Below are positions 1 through 7,755 of a stretch of DNA of 13,499 bases, piece after piece (within the stretch, counting starts at the first letter, position 1; every line of letters starts with the position of its first letter). A program made the position numbers and the translations under genes. The stretch is taken from positions 1-13,499 of the forward strand of contig CAMLJW010000098.1 in assembly GCA_946480485.1 (NCBI GenBank). The letters are read 5' to 3'. The notes beneath the pieces were generated by a model that saw nothing but the letters and a program-made list of their open reading frames with translations, ran no database searches and was not told the DNA's origin. The DNA is from an uncultured Streptomyces sp. (GTDB lineage Bacteria; Actinomycetota; Actinomycetes; Streptomycetales; Streptomycetaceae).

Positions 1-2949
1 CCGAGGAACCGGACGCCGCAGCCCTTGCCCCGTCGGCGCCGTACGTTCGGGGACTTCTTGAAGGCGTTCATCGCCTTCATCGCCCTGCTCGTTCTTCTGG
101 TCGGAGTGCCAGGAGCGCTGGCCGTCAGTGTCGGGTGGCCGCTGCCGAGCGGGGCGCCGAAGCTGGAATGGCTCCAGCAGGAGATCACCACCGGCACGTT
201 CATCAACGTACTGACCGTGGTCGTGTGGTTCGCCTGGGCCCAGTTCACCGCTTGCGTACTCGTCGAGGTGAAGGCCGCGCTGTCGGGCGTCGGGCTGCCG
301 AACCGCGTGCCCGGCGCCGGACCCAGCCAGCTGCTCGCGCGGCAGCTCGTCGCCGCGCTGCTGCTCGTCGGCGCGACCGCGGCCAGCTTCACGCCGGGAC
401 TGTCGCAGCTGGGGCAGCAGTTGGAGGGGAACCAGCGGCCGGCCGCCGCCGCGGCGCAGCAGACGCCCGGTGGACTGCTGGGCCAGCAGCAGGAGCAGTC
501 CGCTGCCAGGGCCGCTGCCGCGCTGGCCGAGCAGGCCGCCAACGCCGCGTCCCAGGCCGCCGAGAGCGGGGGCACCGCCAAGAGCGACGACACGAAGTAC
601 TACCGGATCCAGCCGCCGGAGGGGCGTCACCACGACTCCCTCTGGGAGATCGCCCAGCGTCACCTCGGCGACGGGCGGCGGTACAGCGAGGTCTACCAGC
701 TCAACAAGGACCGTACGCAGCCCGACGGTTCGAAGCTCTCCGAGGCCAGTCTCATCCGGCCCGGTTGGATCCTCGAGATGCCGGGTGATGCCCGCGGTGG
801 CGACCTCGTCGAGATGCCCGACGAGGCCCCGAAGGTCTCGGAGGAGGTCCAGCAGCAGATCTCCGACTACGCCAGGACCGGTGGTGGCGATCAGCAGCAG
901 GGCGGAGGCAGGCAAGGCGGCGGGGCCGTCGACCGTGACACCACGCAGATCAGCCTTCCCGAGCAGCGCCCGTCCGGGGAGTACGACCGGGGGCAGCAGG
1001 GCCACGGCCAGGGCGGTCAGCAAGGTCAGGAGCACGCCACACCCGCCGGTGAAGACCGTGGGTTCGGGCTTCCCGAAGCCCTCCTGGGCGCGCCACTCCT
1101 CGCCGCCGGTCTCCTCGGCGCCCTCGGCCGCCGGCGCCGGCAGGCCCTGTGGCAGTCGGCTCTCGGTGCCGTCGGTGGACGCCGCGGCATGATGGAACCG
1201 CCGACGCCCACCGGTGACGCCGCCGATGTCCAGGACGCGCTGCTCGTGGGTGCCGACCCCGAGGGCGTACGACTGCTCGACCGGTCGTTGCGTCATCTCG
1301 CCGCCTCGCTCGCCGAGGAGTCGAGAGCACTGCCGACCGTGTACGCGGCCTGGATGAGCAACGGCGATCTGCATCTCCAGCTCGCGCAGCCCGCCGGCAG
1401 TCCCCCGGCACCCTGGCAGCTCGGGCAGGACCAGACGTTCTGGATGCTGGCGCGGGCCGACGCCGAGCGGTGCGAGGAGGTCGACACGGCCGCCCCGTAC
1501 CCGGGGCTCGTCAGCCTCGGCACGATGGACGACTCGCGGCTGCTGCTCAACCTGGAGTCCGTGCCCGGCATCGTGTCGCTGAGCGGCGGCGAGCAGGACC
1601 GCGCGGGCGTGTTCGCCTCCGTGGCCGCCGAGTTGGCCACCAACGGGTGGTCCGACCGCATGACGATCACGCTCGTCGGCTTCGGGCAGGACCTGACGCC
1701 CCTCGCGCCCAACCGGCTGCGCCACCTCGACGACATCGAGGCGCTGGTGGAGACCATGGAGGCGGAGACCCGGCAGCGGCGCGGTGCGCTGGGTGCCGCC
1801 GGTCACGACTCCGTCCTCACCGGGCGTACGGGGCCCGCGCAGCACACCCGTTGGGCCCCGCACCTCGTCCTGCTCGCCGCCGAGCCGTCCGCCGAGGACG
1901 CGGTCAAGCTCGCCGAACTGGCCGCCGACGCGAGCCGGTTGGGCATGGGCTATCTCGTCGGTACGGAGTCGGGTGATCTGCCCGGCGCCGCCTGGGAGAT
2001 GGAGATCACGAGCGAGGGCAAGCTGCTCGCGCCGCTGCTCGGACTCGAGCTCGAGGCGCAGCTGCTGCCGGTGGCGCTGCAGCAGGCGGTCGTCGAGCTG
2101 TTCGTCGAGTCGGACCCCGAGCGAGAGGAGACCGGCCCGGCCTGCGATCCGCCGTTCCTCGTCGACATCAGCGAGCAGGGGCGCCCCGCGGTGTACGCGC
2201 GGCTTGTCGGGCCGTACGAGATCATCGGCCTCGACACGCCGGACGGCGAGCGCAGTCCGCTGATGCACGAGGCGCTGGCGCTGCTGCTGCTGCACCGGGA
2301 GGGTGTGCATCCCCGGGTGCTGTCCTCGGCCCTGTGGCCGCGGGGCGTCACCGAGGACGTACGGGACGCGCTCGTCGAGCGGCTGCGCGACTGGCTGGGC
2401 AGCGATCCGGACGGCACCCCGCGGCTCGGCACCGACACGACCGGGCGGCTCAAGCTGGCCAAGTCGGTGGTGTCCGACCTGGATGTGCTGCGGTCGCTGT
2501 ACCACGAGGCGACTCAGGGGCGCGGGGTCAACAGCCGTGCGGTGCGTGGCCGGTTGCTGACCGATGCGCTGGTGCTGGTGCGGGGGCCGCTGCTGGCCGA
2601 GCGGCCCGCCGGGCGGTACGGGTGGCTCACCCACGAGATCATCGACGCCCAGCTTCCGCTGCTCGTCGCGGACACCGGGCTCGCCCTGTCCGCGTTCCAC
2701 CTGGAGAAGGACCGGGCGGAGAAGGCGATCGAGGCGCTCAACGCGGCGCTGGGCTCCGCCCCGGGGGACGAGCGGTTGTGGCACGAGTTGCTTCGGGCCA
2801 CGCACGCCACGGGTGACGCCGCGCGGCTGCGGAGACTTGCGGCGGATCTCGTTTCGCGGAGCGGGGCGCGGGGACTGCCGCCGCGTACGGAGGCCTTGCT
2901 GGATGAACTGCTGCCCTCTTGGCGGAGTGGCGTTGCCGCGGCGGGATGA
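1..2949 (+). CDS. LysM-domain membrane protein with C-terminal BTAD-like region (5' end probably outside window)
   Basis: The reading frame is open from base 1. The first possible start is TTG at 25, but its nearest SD-like sequence (GAGGAA, 3-8) is 16 bases away, so the true start is probably upstream of the window. Counting from TTG 25 (974 aa), I see hydrophobic segments at about residues 11-35, 58-80 and 107-129, and a LysM-like domain at 191-253 (YYRIQPPEG, DSLWEIAQRHLGDG, LNKDR, LIRPGWILEMP). A Gln/Gly-rich linker follows, then a fourth hydrophobic segment near 349-368. The large C-terminal part ends (about 726-960) in a winged-helix-like stretch plus helical repeats resembling the bacterial transcriptional activator domain of SARP-type regulators. 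The middle region (about 520-650) looks like a nucleotide-binding fold without an intact Walker A. LysM usually binds peptidoglycan or chitin-like glycans; BTAD is usually found in soluble regulators. The prepilin peptidase downstream suggests a Tad/Flp pilus or surface-assembly role, which is inference. The exact function is unknown. Confidence 0.85.
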   Translation, partial: PRNRTPQPLPRRRRTFGDFLKAFIAFIALLVLLVGVPGALAVSVGWPLPSGAPKLEWLQQEITTGTFINVLTVVVWFAWAQFTACVLVEVKAALSGVGLPNRVPGAGPSQLLARQLVAALLLVGATAASFTPGLSQLGQQLEGNQRPAAAAAQQTPGGLLGQQQEQSAARAAAALAEQAANAASQAAESGGTAKSDDTKYYRIQPPEGRHHDSLWEIAQRHLGDGRRYSEVYQLNKDRTQPDGSKLSEASLIRPGWILEMPGDARGGDLVEMPDEAPKVSEEVQQQISDYARTGGGDQQQGGGRQGGGAVDRDTTQISLPEQRPSGEYDRGQQGHGQGGQQGQEHATPAGEDRGFGLPEALLGAPLLAAGLLGALGRRRRQALWQSALGAVGGRRGMMEPPTPTGDAADVQDALLVGADPEGVRLLDRSLRHLAASLAEESRALPTVYAAWMSNGDLHLQLAQPAGSPPAPWQLGQDQTFWMLARADAERCEEVDTAAPYPGLVSLGTMDDSRLLLNLESVPGIVSLSGGEQDRAGVFASVAAELATNGWSDRMTITLVGFGQDLTPLAPNRLRHLDDIEALVETMEAETRQRRGALGAAGHDSVLTGRTGPAQHTRWAPHLVLLAAEPSAEDAVKLAELAADASRLGMGYLVGTESGDLPGAAWEMEITSEGKLLAPLLGLELEAQLLPVALQQAVVELFVESDPEREETGPACDPPFLVDISEQGRPAVYARLVGPYEIIGLDTPDGERSPLMHEALALLLLHREGVHPRVLSSALWPRGVTEDVRDALVERLRDWLGSDPDGTPRLGTDTTGRLKLAKSVVSDLDVLRSLYHEATQGRGVNSRAVRGRLLTDALVLVRGPLLAERPAGRYGWLTHEIIDAQLPLLVADTGLALSAFHLEKDRAEKAIEALNAALGSAPGDERLWHELLRATHATGDAARLRRLAADLVSRSGARGLPPRTEALLDELLPSWRSGVAAAG

Positions 2950-2991
2950 GCCGGGGTTGCTCGCGGCGGCAAGGGCACGCGCGGCAAGGGC

Positions 2992-3054
2992 ATGCGCGAC
3001 ACGCGCGACACGCGCGACACGCGCGACACGCGCGACACGCGCGACACGCGCGGC
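2992..3054. repeat. 9-bp tandem array (acgcgcgac)
   Basis: Five exact copies of acgcgcgac lie at 3001-3045. They are flanked by one-mismatch copies at 2992-3000 (atgcgcgac) and 3046-3054 (acgcgcggc). The array sits between the stop of the LysM/BTAD gene and the Shine-Dalgarno of the prepilin peptidase gene. SD-like ggcaagg sequences occur twice before it and once directly after it. The period is a multiple of three, so an ATG at 2992 would encode an in-frame Arg-Asp-Thr repeat if used as a start. Confidence 0.95.
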
Positions 3055-3066
3055 AAGGAGCGGCTC

Positions 3067-3783
3067 GTGGAACCCGCGTTGATCGTCGGCGCCGCCCTGT
3101 GGGGCGGTCTCCTCGGCATGCTCGTTCCCCGTGCCGCCTACCGTCTCTCCGTCGTGCCCGAGGAGACCTGGCAGACGCGGTGCCCGGACGGGCACCTCAT
3201 CTCCGGCTGGGTCGGGTGGGCCCGGTGCGCGGGGCGTGCGTACGGGCCCAGCACGCCCCTCGTGGTTCTCGCCACCGCGCTTGTCTGTGCCGCCCTCGCC
3301 GCGGCGACCGGCACGCGACCGGAGTTGGGCGTGTGGCTGCTCCTCGCCCCCGTCGGCGTACTGCTCGCGGTCGTCGACTTCAAGGTGCAGCGGCTGCCGG
3401 ACGTGCTGACGCTGCCGCTCGCGGGCGCGGCGCTCGCGCTGCTCGCCGCCGTCGCCGTGGTCCCCGAGCACGCCGGTGACTGGCTGACCGCGCTGCTCGG
3501 CGCCCTTGCGCTCGGCGCCGGGTACTTCGTGCTCTTCCTCATCAACCCGAACGGCATGGGCTTCGGGGACGTGAAGCTCGCTCTCGGGCTCGGAGCCGTC
3601 CTCGGGTGGTACGGGTGGGGGGCCGTGGTGCTGGGCACCTTCGCAGGGTTCCTGTTCGGCGGGCTGTACGGGATGGGACTCGTCGTCATCCGCCGGGCCG
3701 GGCGCAAGACATCGATCCCGTTCGGGCCCTTCCTCATCGCCGGCGCTTTCGTCGGCACCCTCATGGGCGCCTTCGCGGCCTGA
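3067..3783 (+). CDS. Prepilin peptidase (A24 family, type IV leader peptidase)
   Basis: This is an integral-membrane aspartyl protease that cleaves the leader of type IV-like or Flp pilins at the cytoplasmic face of the membrane. With the GTG start at 3067 it has 238 residues and about six to seven hydrophobic segments. The two expected catalytic aspartates are visible: D104 in VVDFKVQRLPD and D168 in the GMGFGDVKL motif. I chose GTG 3067 because AAGGAG lies at 3055-3060, six bases upstream. An in-frame ATG at 2992 would add 25 residues of Arg-Asp-Thr repeat and lacks a well-spaced ribosome site. The N-terminal cytosolic region keeps only C39 and C54 of the paired CxxC motifs of bifunctional prepilin peptidases, so methylation activity is doubtful. 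It lies 117 bp behind the LysM/BTAD gene on the same strand and probably belongs to the same surface-appendage locus. Confidence 0.9.
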   Translation: MEPALIVGAALWGGLLGMLVPRAAYRLSVVPEETWQTRCPDGHLISGWVGWARCAGRAYGPSTPLVVLATALVCAALAAATGTRPELGVWLLLAPVGVLLAVVDFKVQRLPDVLTLPLAGAALALLAAVAVVPEHAGDWLTALLGALALGAGYFVLFLINPNGMGFGDVKLALGLGAVLGWYGWGAVVLGTFAGFLFGGLYGMGLVVIRRAGRKTSIPFGPFLIAGAFVGTLMGAFAA

Positions 3784-3788
3784 CGTCG

Positions 3789-3853
3789 GTGGATCCACAC
3801 GCCTGGCGTACGCTGGATCGGTCCGTCCACACCCTGACGAAAGGGACCCCGCG
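3789..3853 (+). promoter_or_regulatory. Possible mqnC promoter/leader
   Basis: The 70-bp gap before mqnC holds a perfect 10-bp palindrome GTGGATCCAC (3789-3798) and a TAnnnT-type -10 candidate TACGCT (3809-3814). The ribosome site AAAGGG (3841-3846) is seven bases before the GTG start. I find no good -35 match, so the promoter call is weak. mqnC could also be read through from the prepilin peptidase gene. Confidence 0.3.
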
Positions 3854-5056
3854 GTGACCGAGAAGGCCGACCTTCAGTCCGTCCTCGACCGTGCCGCCGA
3901 GGGTGGGCGGATCACCCCACAGGAGGCGCTCGACCTCTACCGGGACGCCCCTCTGCACACGCTGGGCGCGGCCGCCGACGCCGTACGCCGCCGTCGGTAC
4001 GCCGGTACGGAGCACATCGCGACGTACATCATCGAGCGCAACATCAACTACACGAACGTATGCGTCACGGCGTGCAAGTTCTGCGCCTTCTACTCCGCAC
4101 CGAAGGACACCGCCAAGGGCTGGACGCGGGATCTGGACGACATCCTGCGCCGCTGCGCGGAGACCGTCGAGCTCGGCGGTACGCAGATCATGTTCCAGGG
4201 CGGCCACCACCCGGACTACGGCGTCGAGTACTACGAGAAGCACTTCAGCGCCATCAGGCAGGCCTTCCCGCAGCTTGTCATCCACAGCCTGGGCGCCTCG
4301 GAAGTCGAGCACATGGCCCGGATCTCCAAGGTCGGTGTGGAAGAGGCGATCCAGCGGATCCACGCCGCCGGGCTCGACTCCTTCGCCGGTGCCGGTGCCG
4401 AGCTGCTGCCCGCGCGGCCGCGAAAGGCGATCGCCCCGCTGAAGGAGAGCGGCGAGCGCTGGCTGGAGATCATGGAGGCGGCCCACCGGCTGGGCGTGGA
4501 GTCCACGTCCACCATGCTCATGGGGACGGGCGAGACGAACGCAGAGCGCGTCGAGCACCTGCGGATGATCAGGGACGTACAGGACCGGACGGGTGGCTTC
4601 CGGGCCTTTATCCCGTACACCTACCAGCCCGAGAACAACCACCTCAAGGGCCGTACGCAGGCCACGCTCTTCGAGTACCTGCGGATGATCGCCATCGCGC
4701 GGCTGTTCATGGACAACATCGCCCACATCCAGGGCTCGTGGCTCACCACCGGCAAGGAGGTCGGCCAGCTCTCGCTGCACTACGGAGCCGACGACCTCGG
4801 TTCGATCATGCTGGAGGAGAACGTCGTCTCGTCGGCCGGTGCCAAGCACCGCTCCAACCGCCTGGAGATCATCGACCTGATCCGGAAGGCCGGCCGCGTC
4901 CCGGCCCAGCGGACCACCACGTACGAGCACATCGTCGTGCACGACGACCCGGCGAACGACCCCGTCGACGAGCGGGTCCAGTCGCACATCTCGTCGACCG
5001 CCATCGAGGGCGGGACCGCCCATCCCGAGCTGAAGCTGCTCGCTTCCTCCCTCTAG
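3854..5056 (+). CDS. mqnC: Cyclic dehypoxanthinyl futalosine synthase MqnC (radical SAM)
   Basis: MqnC is a radical S-adenosylmethionine enzyme of the futalosine menaquinone pathway. It converts dehypoxanthine futalosine to its cyclic form in the cytoplasm. The 400-residue protein has the [4Fe-4S] motif Cx3Cx2C at C70, C74 and C77 (NVCVTACKFCAFY). Family-typical stretches follow: QGGHHPD, HSLGASEVEH, GAGAELLP, STMLMGTGET, FIPYTYQPENN and HYGADDLGSIMLEENVVSSAGA. The length suits MqnC, and the combination separates it from the related MqnE and CofG/CofH enzymes. The start is GTG 3854 with AAAGGG seven bases upstream. It is followed after 14 bp by a small pseudo-amidohydrolase gene on the same strand. 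menG and a MenJ-like reductase lie a few kb downstream, consistent with a menaquinone neighbourhood. Confidence 0.96.
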   Translation: MTEKADLQSVLDRAAEGGRITPQEALDLYRDAPLHTLGAAADAVRRRRYAGTEHIATYIIERNINYTNVCVTACKFCAFYSAPKDTAKGWTRDLDDILRRCAETVELGGTQIMFQGGHHPDYGVEYYEKHFSAIRQAFPQLVIHSLGASEVEHMARISKVGVEEAIQRIHAAGLDSFAGAGAELLPARPRKAIAPLKESGERWLEIMEAAHRLGVESTSTMLMGTGETNAERVEHLRMIRDVQDRTGGFRAFIPYTYQPENNHLKGRTQATLFEYLRMIAIARLFMDNIAHIQGSWLTTGKEVGQLSLHYGADDLGSIMLEENVVSSAGAKHRSNRLEIIDLIRKAGRVPAQRTTTYEHIVVHDDPANDPVDERVQSHISSTAIEGGTAHPELKLLASSL

Positions 5057-5070
5057 CAGTCGTCACCGCC

Positions 5071-5523
5071 ATGTTGACGATTCACGCCGCGGACGAGCTG
5101 CGGTACGTCTGGGACGACCCGGAGCCGGTCGAGAACGGTGCGGTCGCGGTGGAGGGTGTCCGGGTCGCCGCCACGGGTTCGCTGGCGGACCTTCAGGAAC
5201 GGTTTCCCGGTGCGCGCGTACGCCGCTGGCCCGGCGTACTCGGTCCCGGTCTCGTGCACGAGGGCCCACTTCCCGACGCACCGAGCCCTCGTGAACGCGT
5301 GCACGCGGTGCTGAAGTCGGGCGCGGTGGCAGTGCGCGCGGAGTGCGTGAACACGCCCGAACTCCGCGCCGCCGCCGAACGCAACGACGTCGTCGTCCTC
5401 GCCCACACCACCCGGCGCACGGCGATCGTCGACGTCGGCCGCGCAGACCTCGCCGTGTTCGACGAGGACGGCACCTGTATCGCGACGGTCTGCGCGGGGC
5501 GACTGGTGCACAGGCGGCGATAG
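5071..5523 (+). CDS. Small imidazolonepropionase/amidohydrolase-like protein lacking the catalytic barrel
   Basis: This 150-residue protein starts at ATG 5071, 14 bp after mqnC, with no clear SD, so translational coupling is likely. Residues 1-65 look like the N-terminal beta-sandwich of amidohydrolase-superfamily enzymes and end in GVLGPGLVHEG (55-65). In active enzymes this position reads like PGLVDxHxH and supplies the two metal-binding histidines; only one His (H63), out of register, is present here. Residues 119-149 look like the C-terminal half of the same sandwich (IVDVGRADLAVFDEDG, then VCAGRLV). The TIM barrel that should lie between the halves, with the remaining metal ligands, is replaced by about 50 residues. 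I expect no hydrolase activity. A structural, binding or regulatory role is possible but unproven. Its place behind mqnC suggests a link to futalosine metabolism (inference). The coding call rests on codon usage and on protein-like sequence up to the stop. Confidence 0.75.
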   Translation: MLTIHAADELRYVWDDPEPVENGAVAVEGVRVAATGSLADLQERFPGARVRRWPGVLGPGLVHEGPLPDAPSPRERVHAVLKSGAVAVRAECVNTPELRAAAERNDVVVLAHTTRRTAIVDVGRADLAVFDEDGTCIATVCAGRLVHRRR

Positions 5524-5531
5524 GGACCAGG

Positions 5532-5551
5532 GGCGCTCAGCCTTTGAGCCC
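5532..5551. terminator. Weak hairpin between convergent genes
   Basis: GCTCA (5535-5539) and TGAGC (5545-5549) form a five-base inverted repeat with loop GCCTT. It is extendable by G-C pairs if one base bulges. It lies just after the pseudo-amidohydrolase stop and before the convergent GH18-like gene, followed by a short CCCTCAG direct repeat (5549-5562). The stem is short and there is no T-run. Confidence 0.3.
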
Positions 5552-5599
5552 TCAGCCCTCAGCCCTTGCCATCGGCCGTTGAGCTGTCAGCCCTGGGCA

Positions 5600-6652
5600 T
5601 CAATCCGAGAAGGCTTGCGCGAACGCGCCCGGACGTTGCTCGACCCCGCTGCAGTCGGGCATCGCTCCGTTGGCCGGCGCCTTGCCGCCCGCACACTCCT
5701 GATCGCGGGCCGCCGACCACATCGACACCCATGCGAGGTCCTTCTCCGCGGCGAACGCACGGACCTGGGCCGCGTCGGACAGCGTGAAGGTCTCGTTGGC
5801 GACATCGTTGTTGCCGATCATCGGGGTGAGCGCGAGCCTCTTCCAGGCGTCCTCGGTGGAGAGGTCGAAGACTTCCTTCAGCTGGGCGTGGGTCGCCTTG
5901 GCCGCGCTGATGGCGTAGGTGCCCATGTCGCCGTCGTACGAACTGCCGTAGTTCATCGTCATGATGTTGACCGAGGAGACCTCCACGCCGCTGTGGTCGG
6001 CGGACTCCAGCAGCGCCAGGCTGTCGTTGAGGAGGCCGGACGGCATCACGGGCAGCGTGAAGGAGACCTGGAGTTGGGGGCGCTCCTTCTGGAGCAGGGC
6101 GATGGCCTTGGAACGCAGCGTGACCGAGTCGGAGTCGGCCACATGGCCGGCCTCGATGTCGAAGTCGGCCTCGGTCGCACCGACGGCGTCGAGCGCGGCG
6201 CCGTAGGCATCCGCCAGTTCGGAGGCGCTGTCACAGGTCGTGGCGAGCTCCTTGCCGGCGACGCCGCCGTAGGAGACCCGTAGGCTGCCGCCGGACGAGA
6301 TCAGCTCCGAAACCCTGGACGTCACCGCCGCGTCCTCGATGTCGGTACTCCCGTCCCACGCAGGCGTACAGTCGTTGTCCTTCGCGATCACGAAGGCCAG
6401 GTTGTATGTCGTCGGGGAGCCAGCCGAGTCGTTGTCGGAGGCCGTGATGGCGCTGACGTACGGGGCGTACGCGGGAGTCGGCACGGGTGCCTGCCGCGAA
6501 GACTTTGGCGGCGTCTGGGCCAAGGCCTCGGAGGGGAGTGCTGCGGAAGCCTTCTGGGAGGATGCCGGGTCCGAGGAACATCCTGTGCAGGTCACGGCCG
6601 TCAGGGCCGTCACGAGGGCAAGCCCCGCAGCCGGTTTCAGGAGATGCCTCAT
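5600..6652 (-). CDS. Exported GH18 (chitinase-like) protein, probable lipoprotein
   Basis: The 350-residue product begins with a basic/hydrophobic signal peptide ending near CTGC (C25 as the possible lipidated cysteine). The lipobox is imperfect because position -3 is Cys rather than Leu. A Ser/Pro/Ala-rich linker (26-65) follows. The rest fits a glycoside hydrolase 18 barrel: NLAFVIA (84-90), the substrate-strand motif SYGG (127-130), the catalytic-strand motif ADFDIEAG (162-169, with E167 as candidate general acid), MTMNYG (231-236), and a late Trp-containing strand WVSMWS. The first Asp of the full DxxDxDxE signature is Thr here, as in some DFDIE-type members. GH18 enzymes cut chitin or related N-acetylglucosamine polymers outside the cell. 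The start ATG at 6652 (complement) has a moderate SD (GAGAGCGG) about 12 bases upstream. The gene is convergent with the mqnC unit and divergent from menG. Confidence 0.82.
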   Translation of the reverse strand: MRHLLKPAAGLALVTALTAVTCTGCSSDPASSQKASAALPSEALAQTPPKSSRQAPVPTPAYAPYVSAITASDNDSAGSPTTYNLAFVIAKDNDCTPAWDGSTDIEDAAVTSRVSELISSGGSLRVSYGGVAGKELATTCDSASELADAYGAALDAVGATEADFDIEAGHVADSDSVTLRSKAIALLQKERPQLQVSFTLPVMPSGLLNDSLALLESADHSGVEVSSVNIMTMNYGSSYDGDMGTYAISAAKATHAQLKEVFDLSTEDAWKRLALTPMIGNNDVANETFTLSDAAQVRAFAAEKDLAWVSMWSAARDQECAGGKAPANGAMPDCSGVEQRPGAFAQAFSD

Positions 6653-6941
6653 TGCACATGCACCGCTCTCGTGATTTGCGCTTGGGACTGGCGACGTCTC
6701 GCAAGCGGACCAGCTTCATGCAGGGGGATACGGATTTTTTCGGGGAATGTGCGGGCGTCTTTCAGACATTCGCGTTCGTGTGTCCCACTCCTGTGTCACC
6801 GCCCCGGCTTCGTGACGAACGTTTGCCCGCGCGCCGGCCGAAGCCGAAGTGGACGGGCGACGTTGCTCCGTAGGCGTTCGGCAGGGCAATCCGAGGTCGC
6901 CCGGCCCGTACTCCCACCACGGGTACTGCCACAATGCAACC

Positions 6942-7637
6942 GTGACCCGAGCATCCCTGGACAAGCAGCCGCACGAAGTCGCCTCGATGTTCGACGACGT
7001 GGCGGAACGGTACGACCTGACCAACGACGTGCTGTCGCTGGGCCAGGCCCGGCTGTGGCGCCGGGAGGTCGCGAAGGCGGTCGACGCGCGGCCCGCGCAG
7101 AAGGTCCTGGACCTGGCGGCGGGCACGGCGACGTCCTCGCTTCCCTTCGCGCGGACGGGCGCGTACGTCGTGCCGTGCGACTTCTCCCTCGGGATGCTCC
7201 AGGTCGGCAAGAAGCGCCACCCCTGGCTGCCGCTGACGGCGGGCGACGCGACGAAGCTCCCCTTCAAGGACGACACCTTCGACGCGGTGACGATCTCCTT
7301 CGGGCTGCGGAACGTGCAGGACACGGACGCGGCGCTGGGCGAGCTGTACCGGGTGACCAGGCCGGGAGGCCGCGTCGTGATCTGCGAGTTCTCGCACCCG
7401 ACGTGGGCGCCCTGGCGGACCGTCTACACGGAGTACCTGATGCGCGCGCTCCCGCCGGTGGCGCGGGCGGTCTCCTCCAACCCCGACGCGTACGTCTACC
7501 TCGCCGAGTCCATCCGCGCCTGGCCCGACCAGCCGGCACTGGCCGAGCGCCTGCGCAAGGCGGGCTGGTCGAAGGTGGCCTGGCGGAACCTCACGGGCGG
7601 GGTCGTCGCGCTGCACCGTGGTTTCAAGCGCGACTGA
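6942..7637 (+). CDS. menG: Demethylmenaquinone methyltransferase (MenG/UbiE family)
   Basis: This is the last step of menaquinone synthesis: SAM-dependent C-methylation of demethylmenaquinone, at the membrane surface. I start it at GTG 6942, giving 231 residues. The in-frame upstream start at 6849 would add 31 residues that do not look like the family. Family features are the N-terminal [22 protein letters not shown] (13-34), SAM motif [13 protein letters not shown] (55-66), [20 protein letters not shown], and the UbiE-like [20 protein letters not shown]-terminal helical part with SIRAWPDQ ends the protein. No Shine-Dalgarno is visible in the 15 bases before GTG. The -10-like CACAAT (6930-6935) ends six bases before the start codon, compatible with leaderless transcription, which is common in Streptomyces. 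The divergent 289-bp spacer to the GH18-like gene should hold promoters for both. Confidence 0.93.
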   Translation: MTRASLDKQPHEVASMFDDVAERYDLTNDVLSLGQARLWRREVAKAVDARPAQKVLDLAAGTATSSLPFARTGAYVVPCDFSLGMLQVGKKRHPWLPLTAGDATKLPFKDDTFDAVTISFGLRNVQDTDAALGELYRVTRPGGRVVICEFSHPTWAPWRTVYTEYLMRALPPVARAVSSNPDAYVYLAESIRAWPDQPALAERLRKAGWSKVAWRNLTGGVVALHRGFKRD

Positions 7638-7755
7638 CACCAGGGTCTGTTCTGAGGGAACCGTCGGCTCATTTCAGGACCTCGAACGGGTCTTGCGGCG
7701 CGTCGGGTTCGCGTACAGGCCCCTGCCGGCACCCCGGAGAAGGCAAGGTTCGGCG

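Noticed and set aside
2992..3054. CRISPR-like array
   Set aside because: The repeat is a contiguous 9-bp unit with no spacers and no cas genes nearby.
2992..3066. ATG 2992 as the prepilin peptidase start
   Set aside because: It would add an Arg-Asp-Thr repeat tail ahead of the first membrane helix, and its SD-like sequence is only one base away. GTG 3067 has a well-spaced AAGGAG.
3761..5023. Minus-strand open frame of about 420 codons opposite mqnC
   Set aside because: It mirrors the GC-rich third positions of mqnC, has no family-like motifs, and mqnC itself is unambiguous.
4060..5070. Long plus-strand open frame overlapping mqnC and running into the 5071 gene
   Set aside because: It is a shadow of mqnC in another frame. 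Only the part from ATG 5071 has family-like sequence.
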